Shown here: one piece after another, positions 52,099-60,606 of the stretch
How positions within the stretch are numbered: position 1 is the stretch's first letter
Layout of the letters: each line of letters begins with the position of its first letter
Assembly: GCF_023276375.1 (NCBI RefSeq)
Contig: NZ_JALLPK010000001.1
Coordinates: 124,001 to 188,000, forward strand
DNA from: Halocatena marina
Lineage (GTDB): Archaea; Halobacteriota; Halobacteria; Halobacteriales; Haloarculaceae
Length of the DNA stretch: 64,000 nt
Direction of reading: 5' to 3'
The notes under the pieces: generated by a model
The model's input: the letters and a program-made list of their open reading frames with translations, nothing else
Databases searched by the model: none
What the model was told of the DNA's origin: nothing
Position numbers and translations under genes: made by a program

Positions 52099-52431
52099 AT
52101 GGACGAACTCGTCCGTGAGTATTACCGAGCTATCGACGAGCACGATTACGATGCACTTCAGACCGTTCTCGCGCCCGCGTTCATCCACGACCGCCCTGAT
52201 CGAACGATCGATGGCCGCGATGCCTTCGTTCGATTCATGCGCGATGAACGCCCCGAGACCGACACGACACACGACATTGTGGATCTGTTCCGAAAAGAGC
52301 AGGCTATTGCTGTCCGTGGGACTCTCAACCGAGCGAACGGTGAGACGTGGATCGAGTTCGTCGATGTATTCTCGGTTGAAAACGGTGTGATCGCATCGCT
52401 GAAAACGTACTCTCGTTCAACGCAGGAGTAA
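52099..52431 (+). CDS. SnoaL-like / NTF2-fold protein
   Basis: 110 residues of the alpha+beta-barrel fold: [43 protein letters not shown], then [34 protein letters not shown]. Proteins of this fold include polyketide cyclases, isomerases and many of unknown role; no function can be read from the neighbourhood. The frame continues 8 codons upstream, but the conserved part starts at the ATG at 52099. Confidence 0.8.
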   Translation: MDELVREYYRAIDEHDYDALQTVLAPAFIHDRPDRTIDGRDAFVRFMRDERPETDTTHDIVDLFRKEQAIAVRGTLNRANGETWIEFVDVFSVENGVIASLKTYSRSTQE

Positions 52432-52629
52432 CTCCGCGGCTATTCGTGGCTATCTATCGCTCTGGTCATGGGTGATCGATACCTCGCACTGTTTCTCCAG
52501 AATTTATCCAGCGCGACGAGATTCATCGGACAACACCGTGTTCGAGTATCGAATGTATCTCACCAGACAACGCTCACATACCAGTAGGCTCCTCGTACCC
52601 AAGGTTGCACTGTTGAGTTGTGCAACCGG

Positions 52630-53175
52630 TCAGTCCGTGCGCTTTGTTCCTCCCGCAACGATCGCTAACTCCGGTCGCTCTCGTTTCAATCCACTATAAT
52701 CACCGTTTCGCCGGTAGTCGCTGTACTCAGCAAGCGCCTTGACCAGACACGTCGCTGCGCTGTTCGCATCTGGCAGTGGTGTCGTCGCTGCCGGCGTTCG
52801 TGAGTCCTCTGGCGCAAACACCACGCGGCTCACGCGCCCATCTGTTTGCTCGTGATACCGAAGCCGTGCTTCGTTCTCGAACCAACATCCTGAGATCGTT
52901 TCGCCCACCGCGCGATAGTTGGTGATGCGTGTAATCTGCGGAAGCTCCCAAGCACCGTTTGCTTCCTCGTTTCCGATGCCTGCTGCCGTTAGCACTCGTT
53001 CGACTTGCTCGGCATGTGTACAGTCCAGACACTGGCACGGTCGACACCACACACTGTCACCAACATCGACGACGTGACTGAGTTCAGCGGTTGAGACCGC
53101 ACTGCGATTCTCGACCATTGACGGATTAACGCGCTGCCCCATTCGGTTGCGAAACTGCATAACTGGGAGGTTCAT
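52630..53175 (-). CDS. Hypothetical protein with cysteine cluster
   Basis: 181 residues without a recognised family. A cysteine-rich segment (VWCRPCQCLDC, about residues 43-53) could bind a metal. A beta-rich central part (ITRITNYRAVGETISGCWF ... ARLRYHEQTDGRVSRVVFAPED) follows. The start overlaps the stop of the preceding minus-strand gene by 4 bases, so the two form an operon. Convergent with the NTF2-fold gene. Composition fits the genome. Confidence 0.5.
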   Translation of the reverse strand: MNLPVMQFRNRMGQRVNPSMVENRSAVSTAELSHVVDVGDSVWCRPCQCLDCTHAEQVERVLTAAGIGNEEANGAWELPQITRITNYRAVGETISGCWFENEARLRYHEQTDGRVSRVVFAPEDSRTPAATTPLPDANSAATCLVKALAEYSDYRRNGDYSGLKRERPELAIVAGGTKRTD

Positions 53176-53381
53176 CGGTTATCACCCCACATCGAGTCTG
53201 TGAATCGATCAGCCGAGCTTACTGGACAGCCGGCACTATGTTCGAGCGGTACTCGACTCGTTTCAACTGTAATTCCGCAGTATCGGCACCGCACGACGTC
53301 AGAACTAACTAATTTCTCACACTGGTAGTTTGTATGATATTTTTCGATACCGTTACCTACGTCGGTCTCATTTCGGATCAT
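53172..53381 (-). CDS. Hypothetical small zinc-finger protein
   Basis: 69 residues: YQCEKLVSS, RCRYCGITVETSRVPLEHSAGC. Cys/Cys plus Cys and His near the end could hold zinc, in the style of many small haloarchaeal proteins. It is translated just ahead of the 181-residue cysteine-cluster protein (ATGA overlap), suggesting they act together. No named family. AT-rich sequence with TATA-like elements lies at about 53495-53510, on both strands. Confidence 0.4.
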   Translation of the reverse strand: MIRNETDVGNGIEKYHTNYQCEKLVSSDVVRCRYCGITVETSRVPLEHSAGCPVSSADRFTDSMWGDNR

Positions 53382-53641
53382 GGGTTCTGTCGTTGAGAGA
53401 ACCCCAGCGTTGGGTGTCCCTGCACCCGGCGTGATTTACGAACGAACACGCCTCCGGCACTGGCGTTCTCTACCGATCATCGTGCCGCGAACCATTATAA
53501 ATATACTGATGATCTTCATACGAGTTTGTCATATTACCAGCTAACGGGAACGTATATCGAAAAAACCGTTCATTCTGTTGTGTCGTTACCCCTGTTCCCG
53601 ATCTACTGTCGGGCCACACTCACATCAAAGCCTGACTGGTG

Positions 53642-55003
53642 TTACTCTCGATCGCCGCTCCCGAGCGCGCTTTCACCCACCGGTTCATGCCCCGCGATGA
53701 CTTCCTGTCCTCCCATATATGGTTGGAGCGCATCGGGAACGTTCACAGTACCATCCTCGTTCTGGTAGTATTCGAGGATAGCAACCATCACGCGTGGAAG
53801 TGCAAGTCCCGAGGCGTTGAGCGTGTGGAGGTATTCTGCACTTTCGTGGCGCTCAGGCCGGTAACGCAGTCCTGCTCGGCGCGCTTGGAAATCCTCGAAG
53901 TTCGACGCACTCGACACTTCCAGCCAGCGACCGCCTTCTTCAGGCCCATCGGGCATGTCGTCAGCGGGTGCCCACACTTCGATATCGACCTGTTTCGATT
54001 GCTTATCACCGATATCACCGGCACAGATTTCGAGGATACGATAGGGCAGTTCGAGCCGACGGAGCGTCTCCTCAGCTTCATCCAATAATGCGTCGAAACG
54101 GTCGTAGCTCGTCTCCGGTTCGACGAAGTTGACCAGCTCGACCTTGTTGAACTGGTGGACGCGGACGATTCCGCGCGTTTCAGTGCCGTGCTCTCCGGCT
54201 TCACGTCGGAAGTTCGGTGTATACGCCTGATGTTTGAGTGGGAGATCATCACGGAGGAGGATCTCATCAGCGTACATATTCGTTACAGGGACCTCTGCAG
54301 TGGGACAGAGCCAGAGATCTTCGTTTTCGATCTTGTACGCGTCTTCGGCGAACTTCGGCAGCTGACCGGTCCCTGTCATCGATTCGCTGTTGATGGGAAT
54401 CGGTGGGAAGACGTCCACGTATCCCTGCTCGCGGTGGAGATCGAGCATGAACTGGACGAGTGCGTGTTCGAGCCGCGCACCGTCACCAGTAAGGAAGTAG
54501 TAGCCACTTCCAGTCGTCTTTGCGCCGCGCGCCTCGTCGATAATAGCCAACCGTTCACCAAGTTCGTAGTGTGGAACAATCTCTGATGGAAGATGACGCA
54601 GCCCGTCGAAGCCCTCACGACGGAGCTCTACGTTGTCTTCTTCGCCCTCTCCCGGCGGAACACTCTCATGAAGGATCTGCGGGAGTTCGAGTAGCGCTGC
54701 CTCAAGCTCCTCGTTCAGTTCTTCTGCGCGTTCCTCGACGGTGTCGAGTTCGGCTTTGAGTTCCTGTGAGCGTTCGATCGCTTGCTGTGCTTCGTCCTCC
54801 TTTCCGTCCCGCTTGAGCTGACCGATACGCTCGCTGACCTCGTTGCGCTCGTGACGGAGCTCGTCGCCACGCGCTTTGAGTTTGCGCCACTCCTCGTCGA
54901 TCGTGAGTACGCGATCGAGATCAACTTCGTCGGTCATTCCTCGTTTTTCGAGTGTGTCCCGAACGACATCTGGATGCTCGCGGACGAACTGCCTCGGTAA
55001 CAT
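53642..55003 (-). CDS. serS: Seryl-tRNA synthetase
   Basis: 453 residues, class II synthetase of the bacterial/standard type (not the rare methanogenic kind). An N-terminal antiparallel coiled-coil arm (about 35-105) grips the tRNA variable loop. Motif 2 lies in AYTPNFRREAGEHGTETRGI, motif 3 near GLALPRVMVAILEYYQ, and the serine-site region is CPTAEVPVTN. The protein ends in an acidic segment (GQEVIAGHEPVGESALG). Divergent from the MBL-hydrolase gene. Confidence 0.97.
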   Translation of the reverse strand: MLPRQFVREHPDVVRDTLEKRGMTDEVDLDRVLTIDEEWRKLKARGDELRHERNEVSERIGQLKRDGKEDEAQQAIERSQELKAELDTVEERAEELNEELEAALLELPQILHESVPPGEGEEDNVELRREGFDGLRHLPSEIVPHYELGERLAIIDEARGAKTTGSGYYFLTGDGARLEHALVQFMLDLHREQGYVDVFPPIPINSESMTGTGQLPKFAEDAYKIENEDLWLCPTAEVPVTNMYADEILLRDDLPLKHQAYTPNFRREAGEHGTETRGIVRVHQFNKVELVNFVEPETSYDRFDALLDEAEETLRRLELPYRILEICAGDIGDKQSKQVDIEVWAPADDMPDGPEEGGRWLEVSSASNFEDFQARRAGLRYRPERHESAEYLHTLNASGLALPRVMVAILEYYQNEDGTVNVPDALQPYMGGQEVIAGHEPVGESALGSGDRE

Positions 55004-55104
55004 GCGACCTGATTCCCACGGACAGAACTAAGGCGTATCGCATCCGTGATCTTCGTGAACACGAACGACAGAATCCTTTTGTCTCCTGCTCGTTCCTCTC
55101 TGGT

Positions 55105-56007
55105 ATGGCTATCGGCGACCTGTATCCAGTCGAAACGGGCGACTGCACCGATCTGTATTACATCGACACCGGAATGTATGATACCCCTGAATATGGCGCG
55201 GTCTACATTCTCGATGCAGAGCGACCTGCTGTGGTCGACACCGGAATTGGCATGCGCTATGACGCTATTCTCGACGCAATAGAGAGGGTCGGTATTGCCC
55301 GCGATGAGCTCGAAATCATCGCGCCAACACATATCCATCTCGATCACGCTGGCGGTGCGGGGTATCTCGCTCGAGACTGTCCGAACGCCGACGTTGTCGT
55401 CCACGAGCGTGGTGCCCGCCATCTTGTCGATCCGTCGCGGCTAATCGCTGGTACAAAAGCCGCTGTCGAAGATCAGTGGGAGTTCTATCGTGAACCCATC
55501 TCCGTACCAGAAGATCGTATTCGGGAACTCACCGACGGCGATATCATTGATCTCGGTACCCACCAGCTGGTTACTCACCATGTGCCTGGTCACGCACCCC
55601 ATCAGGTCGTATTCGAAGACCCAGAGAATAACGCTGTATTTACTGCCGACGCTGCCGGTATCTACGTGCCTGCCATCGATGCTGTTCGCCAGACGACGCC
55701 ACCGCCGGACTTCGACCTCGAACAGTGTCTTGCTGATATCGAACTCATCCAATCACTTGAACCAGCGACGCTCCTATATGCTCACTATGGTCCCGCACCC
55801 ACCGAACACCGACTTGATGAGTATGCCGACGTACTCACCGAATGGATCGAGTCTGTCGAAATGGTTCGACAGCAAAAGGATGACGTCGTCGATCACTTCA
55901 TCGCCGAAACTCCGATGAGCGGCGTCTGGGGCGAACGAAAGGCTCGCGCCGAAGCGGCGATGAACACCCGAGGCGTCCTCCGGTATCTCGATACTCGTCA
56001 CGACTGA
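55105..56007 (+). CDS. MBL-fold metallo-hydrolase
   Basis: 300 residues from the ATG at 55105 (MAIGDLYPVETGDC). Full metal motif APTHIHLDHAGGAG, then HERG, HHVPGHAPHQVVF (third His), TADAAG and the C-terminal LYAHYGPAPTEHRLDEY. This arrangement resembles glyoxalase II-like hydrolases; substrate unknown. The open frame extends 51 codons upstream over the serS start, but the TATA-like aatcctttt at about -28 and the conserved N-terminus decide for the shorter form. Confidence 0.9.
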   Translation: MAIGDLYPVETGDCTDLYYIDTGMYDTPEYGAVYILDAERPAVVDTGIGMRYDAILDAIERVGIARDELEIIAPTHIHLDHAGGAGYLARDCPNADVVVHERGARHLVDPSRLIAGTKAAVEDQWEFYREPISVPEDRIRELTDGDIIDLGTHQLVTHHVPGHAPHQVVFEDPENNAVFTADAAGIYVPAIDAVRQTTPPPDFDLEQCLADIELIQSLEPATLLYAHYGPAPTEHRLDEYADVLTEWIESVEMVRQQKDDVVDHFIAETPMSGVWGERKARAEAAMNTRGVLRYLDTRHD

Positions 56008-56253
56008 ATAGCTCTCTTATTTCCAGTATCTATCTCGGCCTCGTTTCAATCACTAAATCATATGATGTGATGAGTGAGTAGTTAGGGATATATTATTGAT
56101 ATTCGAAGATTTTAATTGATGTTCGGTAATTGAATAAATAACATTTGTATGAAAGTCACTTTCATTTAGAAATGCATCTAATCACCATTTTACCCATCTA
56201 AAGGCTTTTATCACTATTCTACATACCATTCACATCGGGATTGGTGAAACGGA
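56008..56253. other. AT-rich intergenic region
   Basis: About 245 bases, very AT-rich (tattattgatattc, tgaataaataac). ggcttttatcac at about 56203-56214 is a TATA-like box for the small gene at 56254, leaving a leader of about 20-25 bases. No gene is supported. Confidence 0.5.
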
Positions 56254-56427
56254 ATGAACATTGTCACCGCGCTCAGGCGGGAACTCACGAACACCACACC
56301 CACGGAACGGTCCCCCTACAAGTGCGGCGGCTGTGGGATGCGCTTTGAACTACAGCGACACGTCTGTCCTGCCTGTGGTGGGTACACGATTGAACGAACT
56401 GAGTGGCCCTGCCTCTCTGAGCGTTGA
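56254..56427 (+). CDS. Small single-zinc-ribbon haloarchaeal protein
   Basis: 57 residues. An amphipathic N-terminus (MNIVTALRREL) is followed by one zinc ribbon: YKCGGCGMRF ... HVCPACGG. The CPACGG half is the common CPxCG signature of haloarchaeal micro-proteins, some of which affect motility and biofilm formation in Haloferax. The role here is unknown. Too short for standard cut-offs, but the composition and the TATA-like box at about 56203-56214 support it. Confidence 0.7.
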   Translation: MNIVTALRRELTNTTPTERSPYKCGGCGMRFELQRHVCPACGGYTIERTEWPCLSER

Positions 56428-56755
56428 CTCCGGCGTTCGATACGCAGTACCACAACCGATCTGGTGAGTGATTACGTTATTGTACGTATTCAAACTGAAC
56501 ACCGAAACAATTTTGTATAATATGAATAGTAAATATTTACTGTCGGCTATGCGCTTACTGCTACTCAACAGCCGACCTCCCCAGACACCACACTAACTCG
56601 ACCTTGGAAACCGGTCAGACGTGTGCGTAGCATGACTCCCCGTCTGGTGGAGCCCTCCCTATTGTTGGTTTGTCACACAGCTACTCGAGCACTGTATAGT
56701 TCTCAAAATAGTTGGAGAGTGGCAGAAATCCGCTGGAGTCAGGCCAGAGCGGATA
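56428..56755. other. Convergent intergenic region
   Basis: About 328 bases between the small zinc-ribbon gene and the convergent protease gene. AT-rich at 56505-56545 (ttttgtataatatgaatagtaaat), otherwise featureless. No coding frame is supported. Confidence 0.4.
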
Positions 56756-57895
56756 TTACGAGCTCACTCCGAGCGCAGCCGCGACGTCGAGGAGGCCCGA
56801 TCCTTGTTCGTTGCTAGACAGGCCGATGTCTTCGGCTGTATCCGTTAGGCGTTGACGTGCTTCGGTGTTCGTGTAGCCTTGTGCCATGAGCTGGGCACCA
56901 GCACCACTCACGTGTGGACAGGCCATCGATGTCCCACTGAGCGTTGAGTATCCACCGCCAGTGTACGTTGAGTAGATATCGGCTCCTGGAGCGGCGATCT
57001 CGACTTCCGGACCGGTTGAGGAGAAGCTTGCAAGTCCGTCGGAGCTGTTGGTCGCACTCACCGCAATAGCTTCTGGCTCGGCGGCCGGGTAGCCAACACA
57101 GTCGCTGCACGGTCCGCTATTACCAGCAGCAGCGACCACGAGAACGCCACGGTTGTAGGCGTATTGGACAGCGTCTGTGACCGCAGATGACTGACCGCCA
57201 CCGAGGCTCAGGCTGGCGACGTCCCAGCCTTGATCGGCGACGTATTCGATTCCGGCAGCGACGTCCGAGAACGAGCCGCTTCCGGTACCAGTGAGTACCT
57301 TGACTGCGTGGAGCGTTGCGTTGGTGCTCACACCAACGACACCTTGACTGTTGTTGACCGCGTTGGCGGACCCGGCACAGTGCGTTCCGTGGCCGTTGTC
57401 GTCGTCCCAGTCGTAGTTGCAGTCCGATCCAGAACAGCTTGTAAATGCGGTTCCTGAACCGAGGTTGGCCTGTAGATCTGGGTGATCACTATCAATTCCA
57501 GTGTCGATGATAGCGATGTCGGCGCCGGAACCGGTATACCCACTGTCGTGAGCGTTGTCAGCGTCGACTCGGTCAACACCCCATGGGTTAGACTGAGCGA
57601 GCGCGTGCATCTGTCCGTTTTCTTCTACATATCGGACATCAGAACGCTGACGGAGTCCTTTTAGCGCCCGCTTTGGTACCCGAATCGTAGCAGCGTTGAA
57701 TCCAAACTCTCGAACAGTCTGATTCGATGCTGAAATAGTCGCCTGTCGTCCACTCTCCTTGTCGTACCCGACGTTGACCTCTACAACATCGTCGGGACGA
57801 GCTGCTGCAAGCCCACCAAAACTGGCGAGGGCTGCAGTTCCGCCGATCGTTTGTAGCAACTGTCTCCGCGAAACAGGGTTTGTATTCTCTCGCAT
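56756..57895 (-). CDS. Tat-exported subtilisin-family serine protease (halolysin-like, S8)
   Basis: 379 residues from the ATG at 57895. Twin-arginine signal (NPVSRRQLLQTIGGTAALA), an inhibitor-type propeptide up to about residue 100, and the S8 catalytic domain. Asp131 is in AIIDTGID, His169 in NGHGTHCAG, the oxyanion Asn259 in AAAGNSGP and Ser323 in SGTSMACPH. Several cysteines (SCSGSDC, CSDCVG) may form disulfides. Known halolysins carry a C-terminal extension of around 100 residues; here the chain ends soon after the catalytic Ser region (LDVAAALGVSS). An alternative TTG start adds two residues. A TATA-like aaaaatataag is about 33 bases upstream. Confidence 0.95.
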   Translation of the reverse strand: MRENTNPVSRRQLLQTIGGTAALASFGGLAAARPDDVVEVNVGYDKESGRQATISASNQTVREFGFNAATIRVPKRALKGLRQRSDVRYVEENGQMHALAQSNPWGVDRVDADNAHDSGYTGSGADIAIIDTGIDSDHPDLQANLGSGTAFTSCSGSDCNYDWDDDNGHGTHCAGSANAVNNSQGVVGVSTNATLHAVKVLTGTGSGSFSDVAAGIEYVADQGWDVASLSLGGGQSSAVTDAVQYAYNRGVLVVAAAGNSGPCSDCVGYPAAEPEAIAVSATNSSDGLASFSSTGPEVEIAAPGADIYSTYTGGGYSTLSGTSMACPHVSGAGAQLMAQGYTNTEARQRLTDTAEDIGLSSNEQGSGLLDVAAALGVSS

Positions 57896-58328
57896 ACCCA
57901 AGTAACCAATTATTTGGCACCAACTTATATTTTTTGCTCACTAATATATTGTGAATATATTATCGCACAATGCAATATTATATACAATACGCCGAAAACA
58001 AATTTTGTCACATATATTGACAATTCTCTATGGGTAATACTCGGGGTTGCTGTATTTTATATGCTGTTATTATAGTAATAACATGACAAAGGTTGTTATG
58101 AGGAAAAACACGAAAATAAAGTACTACGCGATCGTACAAGCAATTGTCTCGCGTCCTGAGAGTTGAACTCTCGCATACCCCGGACGTGAGACTTCCTACT
58201 TTGATTGACTGTAACTGTGTACGCGGAGAATGTGTGACGTACTCTTAGTGACGCGCACCGTCGATCACAGCTTGTCATTTGTCGCTCAGGACGCAGCCAA
58301 TGTTACCGTGCTACTCTACCAATGAAAT
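57896..58328. other. Intergenic region with inverted-repeat structure
   Basis: The first ~200 bases are AT-rich and hold the protease promoter. From about 58140 the composition turns GC-richer and contains the paired 10-bp repeats described separately. No protein gene is supported. Confidence 0.5.
58151..58294 (-). ncRNA. Possible structured RNA closed by a 10-bp stem
   Basis: gcgtcctgag (58151-58160) and ctcaggacgc (58285-58294) are exact reverse complements, so a transcript from either strand could close a ~144-nt structure. Read on the minus strand, GAGAGTTCAACTCTC near the 3' end looks like a tRNA T arm, and TGTGA/TCACA can form an internal stem. It is not a standard tRNA: no D arm or clear anticodon arm is found. 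Could be a decayed intron-containing tRNA, a small RNA or chance. Confidence 0.25.
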
Positions 58329-58814
58329 TCATAGTTCGCGTCCGATCATTTCAGCCCACGGTTCGAAACCAAACGTTTCGTAGAATGCTCGTGCGCGTTC
58401 GTTCGCTGGATCGACATCAAGGAGCATTCGATCAAGTGGGAGTGTTTGTTCGCGTGCATGATCGAGTGCGGCAGTGATGAGCATGGTTGCCGCATCAGTT
58501 CCTCGATATTCTGAGGAGAGATAGAGCTCGTTCAACACTGCTGCGTCCCAAATAAACGACAACGACTCGGGAAGGACGAACGCGTATCCGATCAGTTCGT
58601 CGTCCTCTGCAACGATAAGGCATCCGTCATCGCGTTCGATGCAGTCCGCGACCCACGAGAGGTAGCCACGTCGGTACTCTTCGGTGAGCTTTGCTTCGTA
58701 CCGCTCTCCTTTCTCTTCGTCTTTCTGTCCAAGTTCCAACTCGAAAGACTGCTTGAGTGTCCAAAGACCATCCGCATCGTCCTGCTCGTACGGTCGCACC
58801 GTTATACCATCCAT
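58329..58814 (-). CDS. GNAT family N-acetyltransferase
   Basis: 161 residues. Acetyl-CoA-dependent acyltransferase fold: ITVRPYEQDDADGLWTLKQ, CLIVAEDDELIGYAFVLP, LNELYLSSEYRGTDAATMLITAALDHA (the CoA-binding loop, with RGTDAA in place of the usual RGxGxA/G) and VDPANERARAFYETFGFE. The substrate is unknown. The ATG at 58814 is preferred over a GTG 18 bases upstream because of its promoter spacing and the family start. Confidence 0.88.
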   Translation of the reverse strand: MDGITVRPYEQDDADGLWTLKQSFELELGQKDEEKGERYEAKLTEEYRRGYLSWVADCIERDDGCLIVAEDDELIGYAFVLPESLSFIWDAAVLNELYLSSEYRGTDAATMLITAALDHAREQTLPLDRMLLDVDPANERARAFYETFGFEPWAEMIGREL

Positions 58815-58919
58815 TTTGACCGTCACATACACGTGCTACTATTGATATCTGGTGGTTTTCCTCTTCATGCGTGAATCAGTCGTCGATAGAGATACGAATG
58901 GGCCGCTGCCCCTATCGCC

Positions 58920-60062
58920 TTAGAGTTCGTTTAACTTCCGGAGTAGCTGTCCTTGATACTGTTCATCGCTGTGCGTCCCTTTCAGTTCAAGGACATTGCG
59001 TTCGAGGCGGTCAAGAGCAACACGGAACGCCGAGTTGGCACCGTATCCTTCACCCGATCCAGCGACCTGACCACGGTTGGTCCGAAGACGGATTTGGCAC
59101 TGGATGAGCGGCGTTCCACGGAGTTTTTCTTTGTGTTTCTGGAAGCGGACGTGTGCGTGCTCGACATTCATTCGTTGATATTTCTCAACGACCTGCTCGA
59201 TGCTCTGTCTAATTTCTTCTCGTTGAAGCGTATTGAGGAGATCAATATTGGTAATCTGAACGTCGAGATATTCCTCTTCAGTAAACGTGAGTGCTCGGAG
59301 CACGTCAGTTTTGGTGAGAACGCCCGCAACGAGATCGTCTTCATCCATCGGGGTGACCACTAGTCCGCCGTAATCGTGTTCGAGCATCAGTTTGACAGCC
59401 GCTTCGACGGAATTTTCGAGCCCAATCGTCGTCACTGGGCTGCGCATCACGTCGTATACAGGAAGATCGAGAATTCGTTCTCTGTCACCGGCACGGTCGC
59501 CGTGGGTGGCCTTGTCCATGTCACGGACAGCGACGTCTATGATGTCGTGAGTGGTGACCATTCCCGTAAGCTTTCCACTCTCGTTGACCACTGGAAGTCG
59601 TGAAATCCCGTTCTCCCGAAGGAGGTTGATCGCACGCCCAATGTTGGTATCTTCTGTGGCTGTGACTACGTTTTCAGTATAGATCTGCTCGACAGAGAGG
59701 ATATCGAGATTGTCGAGAACGGTTTCGAGGATTGCATCAGCAGTGATTATACCCCAGTGATCGTCGTGCTCGAAGACAGGGGCGACTTTCGTTCCTCCCT
59801 CGACGAGCATTCGTGCGACATCTCTCACGTCAGCGGTGCGGTCGATTTTCGGTGCCGATTCGGCCATTGCACCCACTTTCGTGCTGTCTTCAACGTGAGA
59901 TTGTAACAATCTCCGCTCGGTGATGACTCCAGCGTACTCCCCGCTATTGGTAACAATGATCCCCTTCGGATTCTCGCGCTCGAAGATGGCCCGCACTTTT
60001 GCAAGGCGTTGGCCGGCATCGACCTCAACATCTTCTTGCGTCGCAATGTCTGCAATGTCCAT
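58920..60062 (-). CDS. Four-CBS protein with HPF-like C-terminal domain (archaeal ribosome-dimerisation-factor type)
   Basis: 380 residues. Four CBS motifs in sequence: IATQEDVEVDAGQRLAKV ... GVITERRLL; GAMAESAPKIDRTADVRDVA ... GIITADAIL; VEQIYTENVVTATEDTNIGR ... GMVTTHDIIDV; and YDVMRSPVTTIGLENSVEAA ... GVLTKTDVL. The last ~110 residues (VQITNIDLLNTLQREEIRQS ... AHVRFQKHKEKL ... QCQIRLRTNRGQV ... SAFRVALDRLERNVLEL) follow the beta-alpha-beta-beta-beta-alpha pattern of ribosome hibernation-promoting factors. I recall the same layout for an archaeal 30S-dimerising factor. The role would be nucleotide-sensing ribosome storage; this is an inference. The ATG at 60062 is about 27 bases after a TATA-like catacaaaa. 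Confidence 0.8.
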   Translation of the reverse strand: MDIADIATQEDVEVDAGQRLAKVRAIFERENPKGIIVTNSGEYAGVITERRLLQSHVEDSTKVGAMAESAPKIDRTADVRDVARMLVEGGTKVAPVFEHDDHWGIITADAILETVLDNLDILSVEQIYTENVVTATEDTNIGRAINLLRENGISRLPVVNESGKLTGMVTTHDIIDVAVRDMDKATHGDRAGDRERILDLPVYDVMRSPVTTIGLENSVEAAVKLMLEHDYGGLVVTPMDEDDLVAGVLTKTDVLRALTFTEEEYLDVQITNIDLLNTLQREEIRQSIEQVVEKYQRMNVEHAHVRFQKHKEKLRGTPLIQCQIRLRTNRGQVAGSGEGYGANSAFRVALDRLERNVLELKGTHSDEQYQGQLLRKLNEL

Positions 60063-60136
60063 GGTAGCCTCCGCGTCTCGTTTGTTTTGTATGGTAATCA
60101 AAGTGGCGCGCCAACGGCTATGGCCCTGGGACCTCT

Positions 60137-60538
60137 ATGGCTAGTATGCTTTTCGACATCGGTATTCCCGATATCGGCGTTTTCGGGCCGTACACTTACC
60201 TCGCAACCGAATTCTTGTGGGGCTCAGTCGCGTTGTTGCTGTTATTACGCGCTGGTGCACTACGCACCGCAGCCCGCACGATACTCGTTCTCTATCCCTT
60301 CGCCTACATCTGGGACTGGTATACACTAGAAGTGGGCGTATTCAGTATCCCACTCCGAACCGGGATCGAACTGATCGGTATTCCCCTCGAAGAACACATC
60401 TTCATGTTCGTCGTCCCTGCGTTGGTCGTCGGCATCCACGAAAATCTGCGAGCACTCGACGACCACGCGCCCTCGATCCAAACTGAAAACAGGGACACAC
60501 AGACTGATGCGAACACGAACCCACGAACAGATAGCTAG
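60137..60538 (+). CDS. Single lycopene-cyclase-like (CrtYcd) domain membrane protein
   Basis: 133 residues. Three hydrophobic segments and the family motif FSIPLRTGIELIGIPLEEHIFMF, where PLEExxF is the hallmark of the heterodimeric-type carotenoid cyclases. Haloarchaeal lycopene beta-cyclases carry two such domains in one chain; here only one is present, so it may be a stand-alone cyclase-like subunit or have another membrane role. The C-terminus is a soluble polar tail. No other carotenoid gene is near. Confidence 0.8.
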   Translation: MASMLFDIGIPDIGVFGPYTYLATEFLWGSVALLLLLRAGALRTAARTILVLYPFAYIWDWYTLEVGVFSIPLRTGIELIGIPLEEHIFMFVVPALVVGIHENLRALDDHAPSIQTENRDTQTDANTNPRTDS

Positions 60539-60574
60539 CACTGGAGCAGTGCCGTGTAATCTGATGTGGGGAAA

Positions 60575-60604
60575 GATTGGATAGGATGGGATGGGACTGG
60601 ATGT
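60575..60604. repeat. Pentanucleotide tract (GATNG)
   Basis: Six units: gattg, gatag, gatgg, gatgg, gactg, gatgt. It lies in the 68-base gap between the convergent lycopene-cyclase-like and cupin genes, immediately before the cupin stop codon. Less regular than the other two pentamer tracts. Confidence 0.6.
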
Positions 60605-60606
60605 GC

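Noticed and set aside
54952..55104. 51-codon upstream extension of the MBL-hydrolase
   Set aside because: It overlaps the divergent serS start and promoter region and lacks similarity to the family.
58151..58294. Intron-containing tRNA on the minus strand
   Set aside because: A T-arm-like hairpin and a closing stem are present, but no D arm with conserved GG and no anticodon stem could be drawn.
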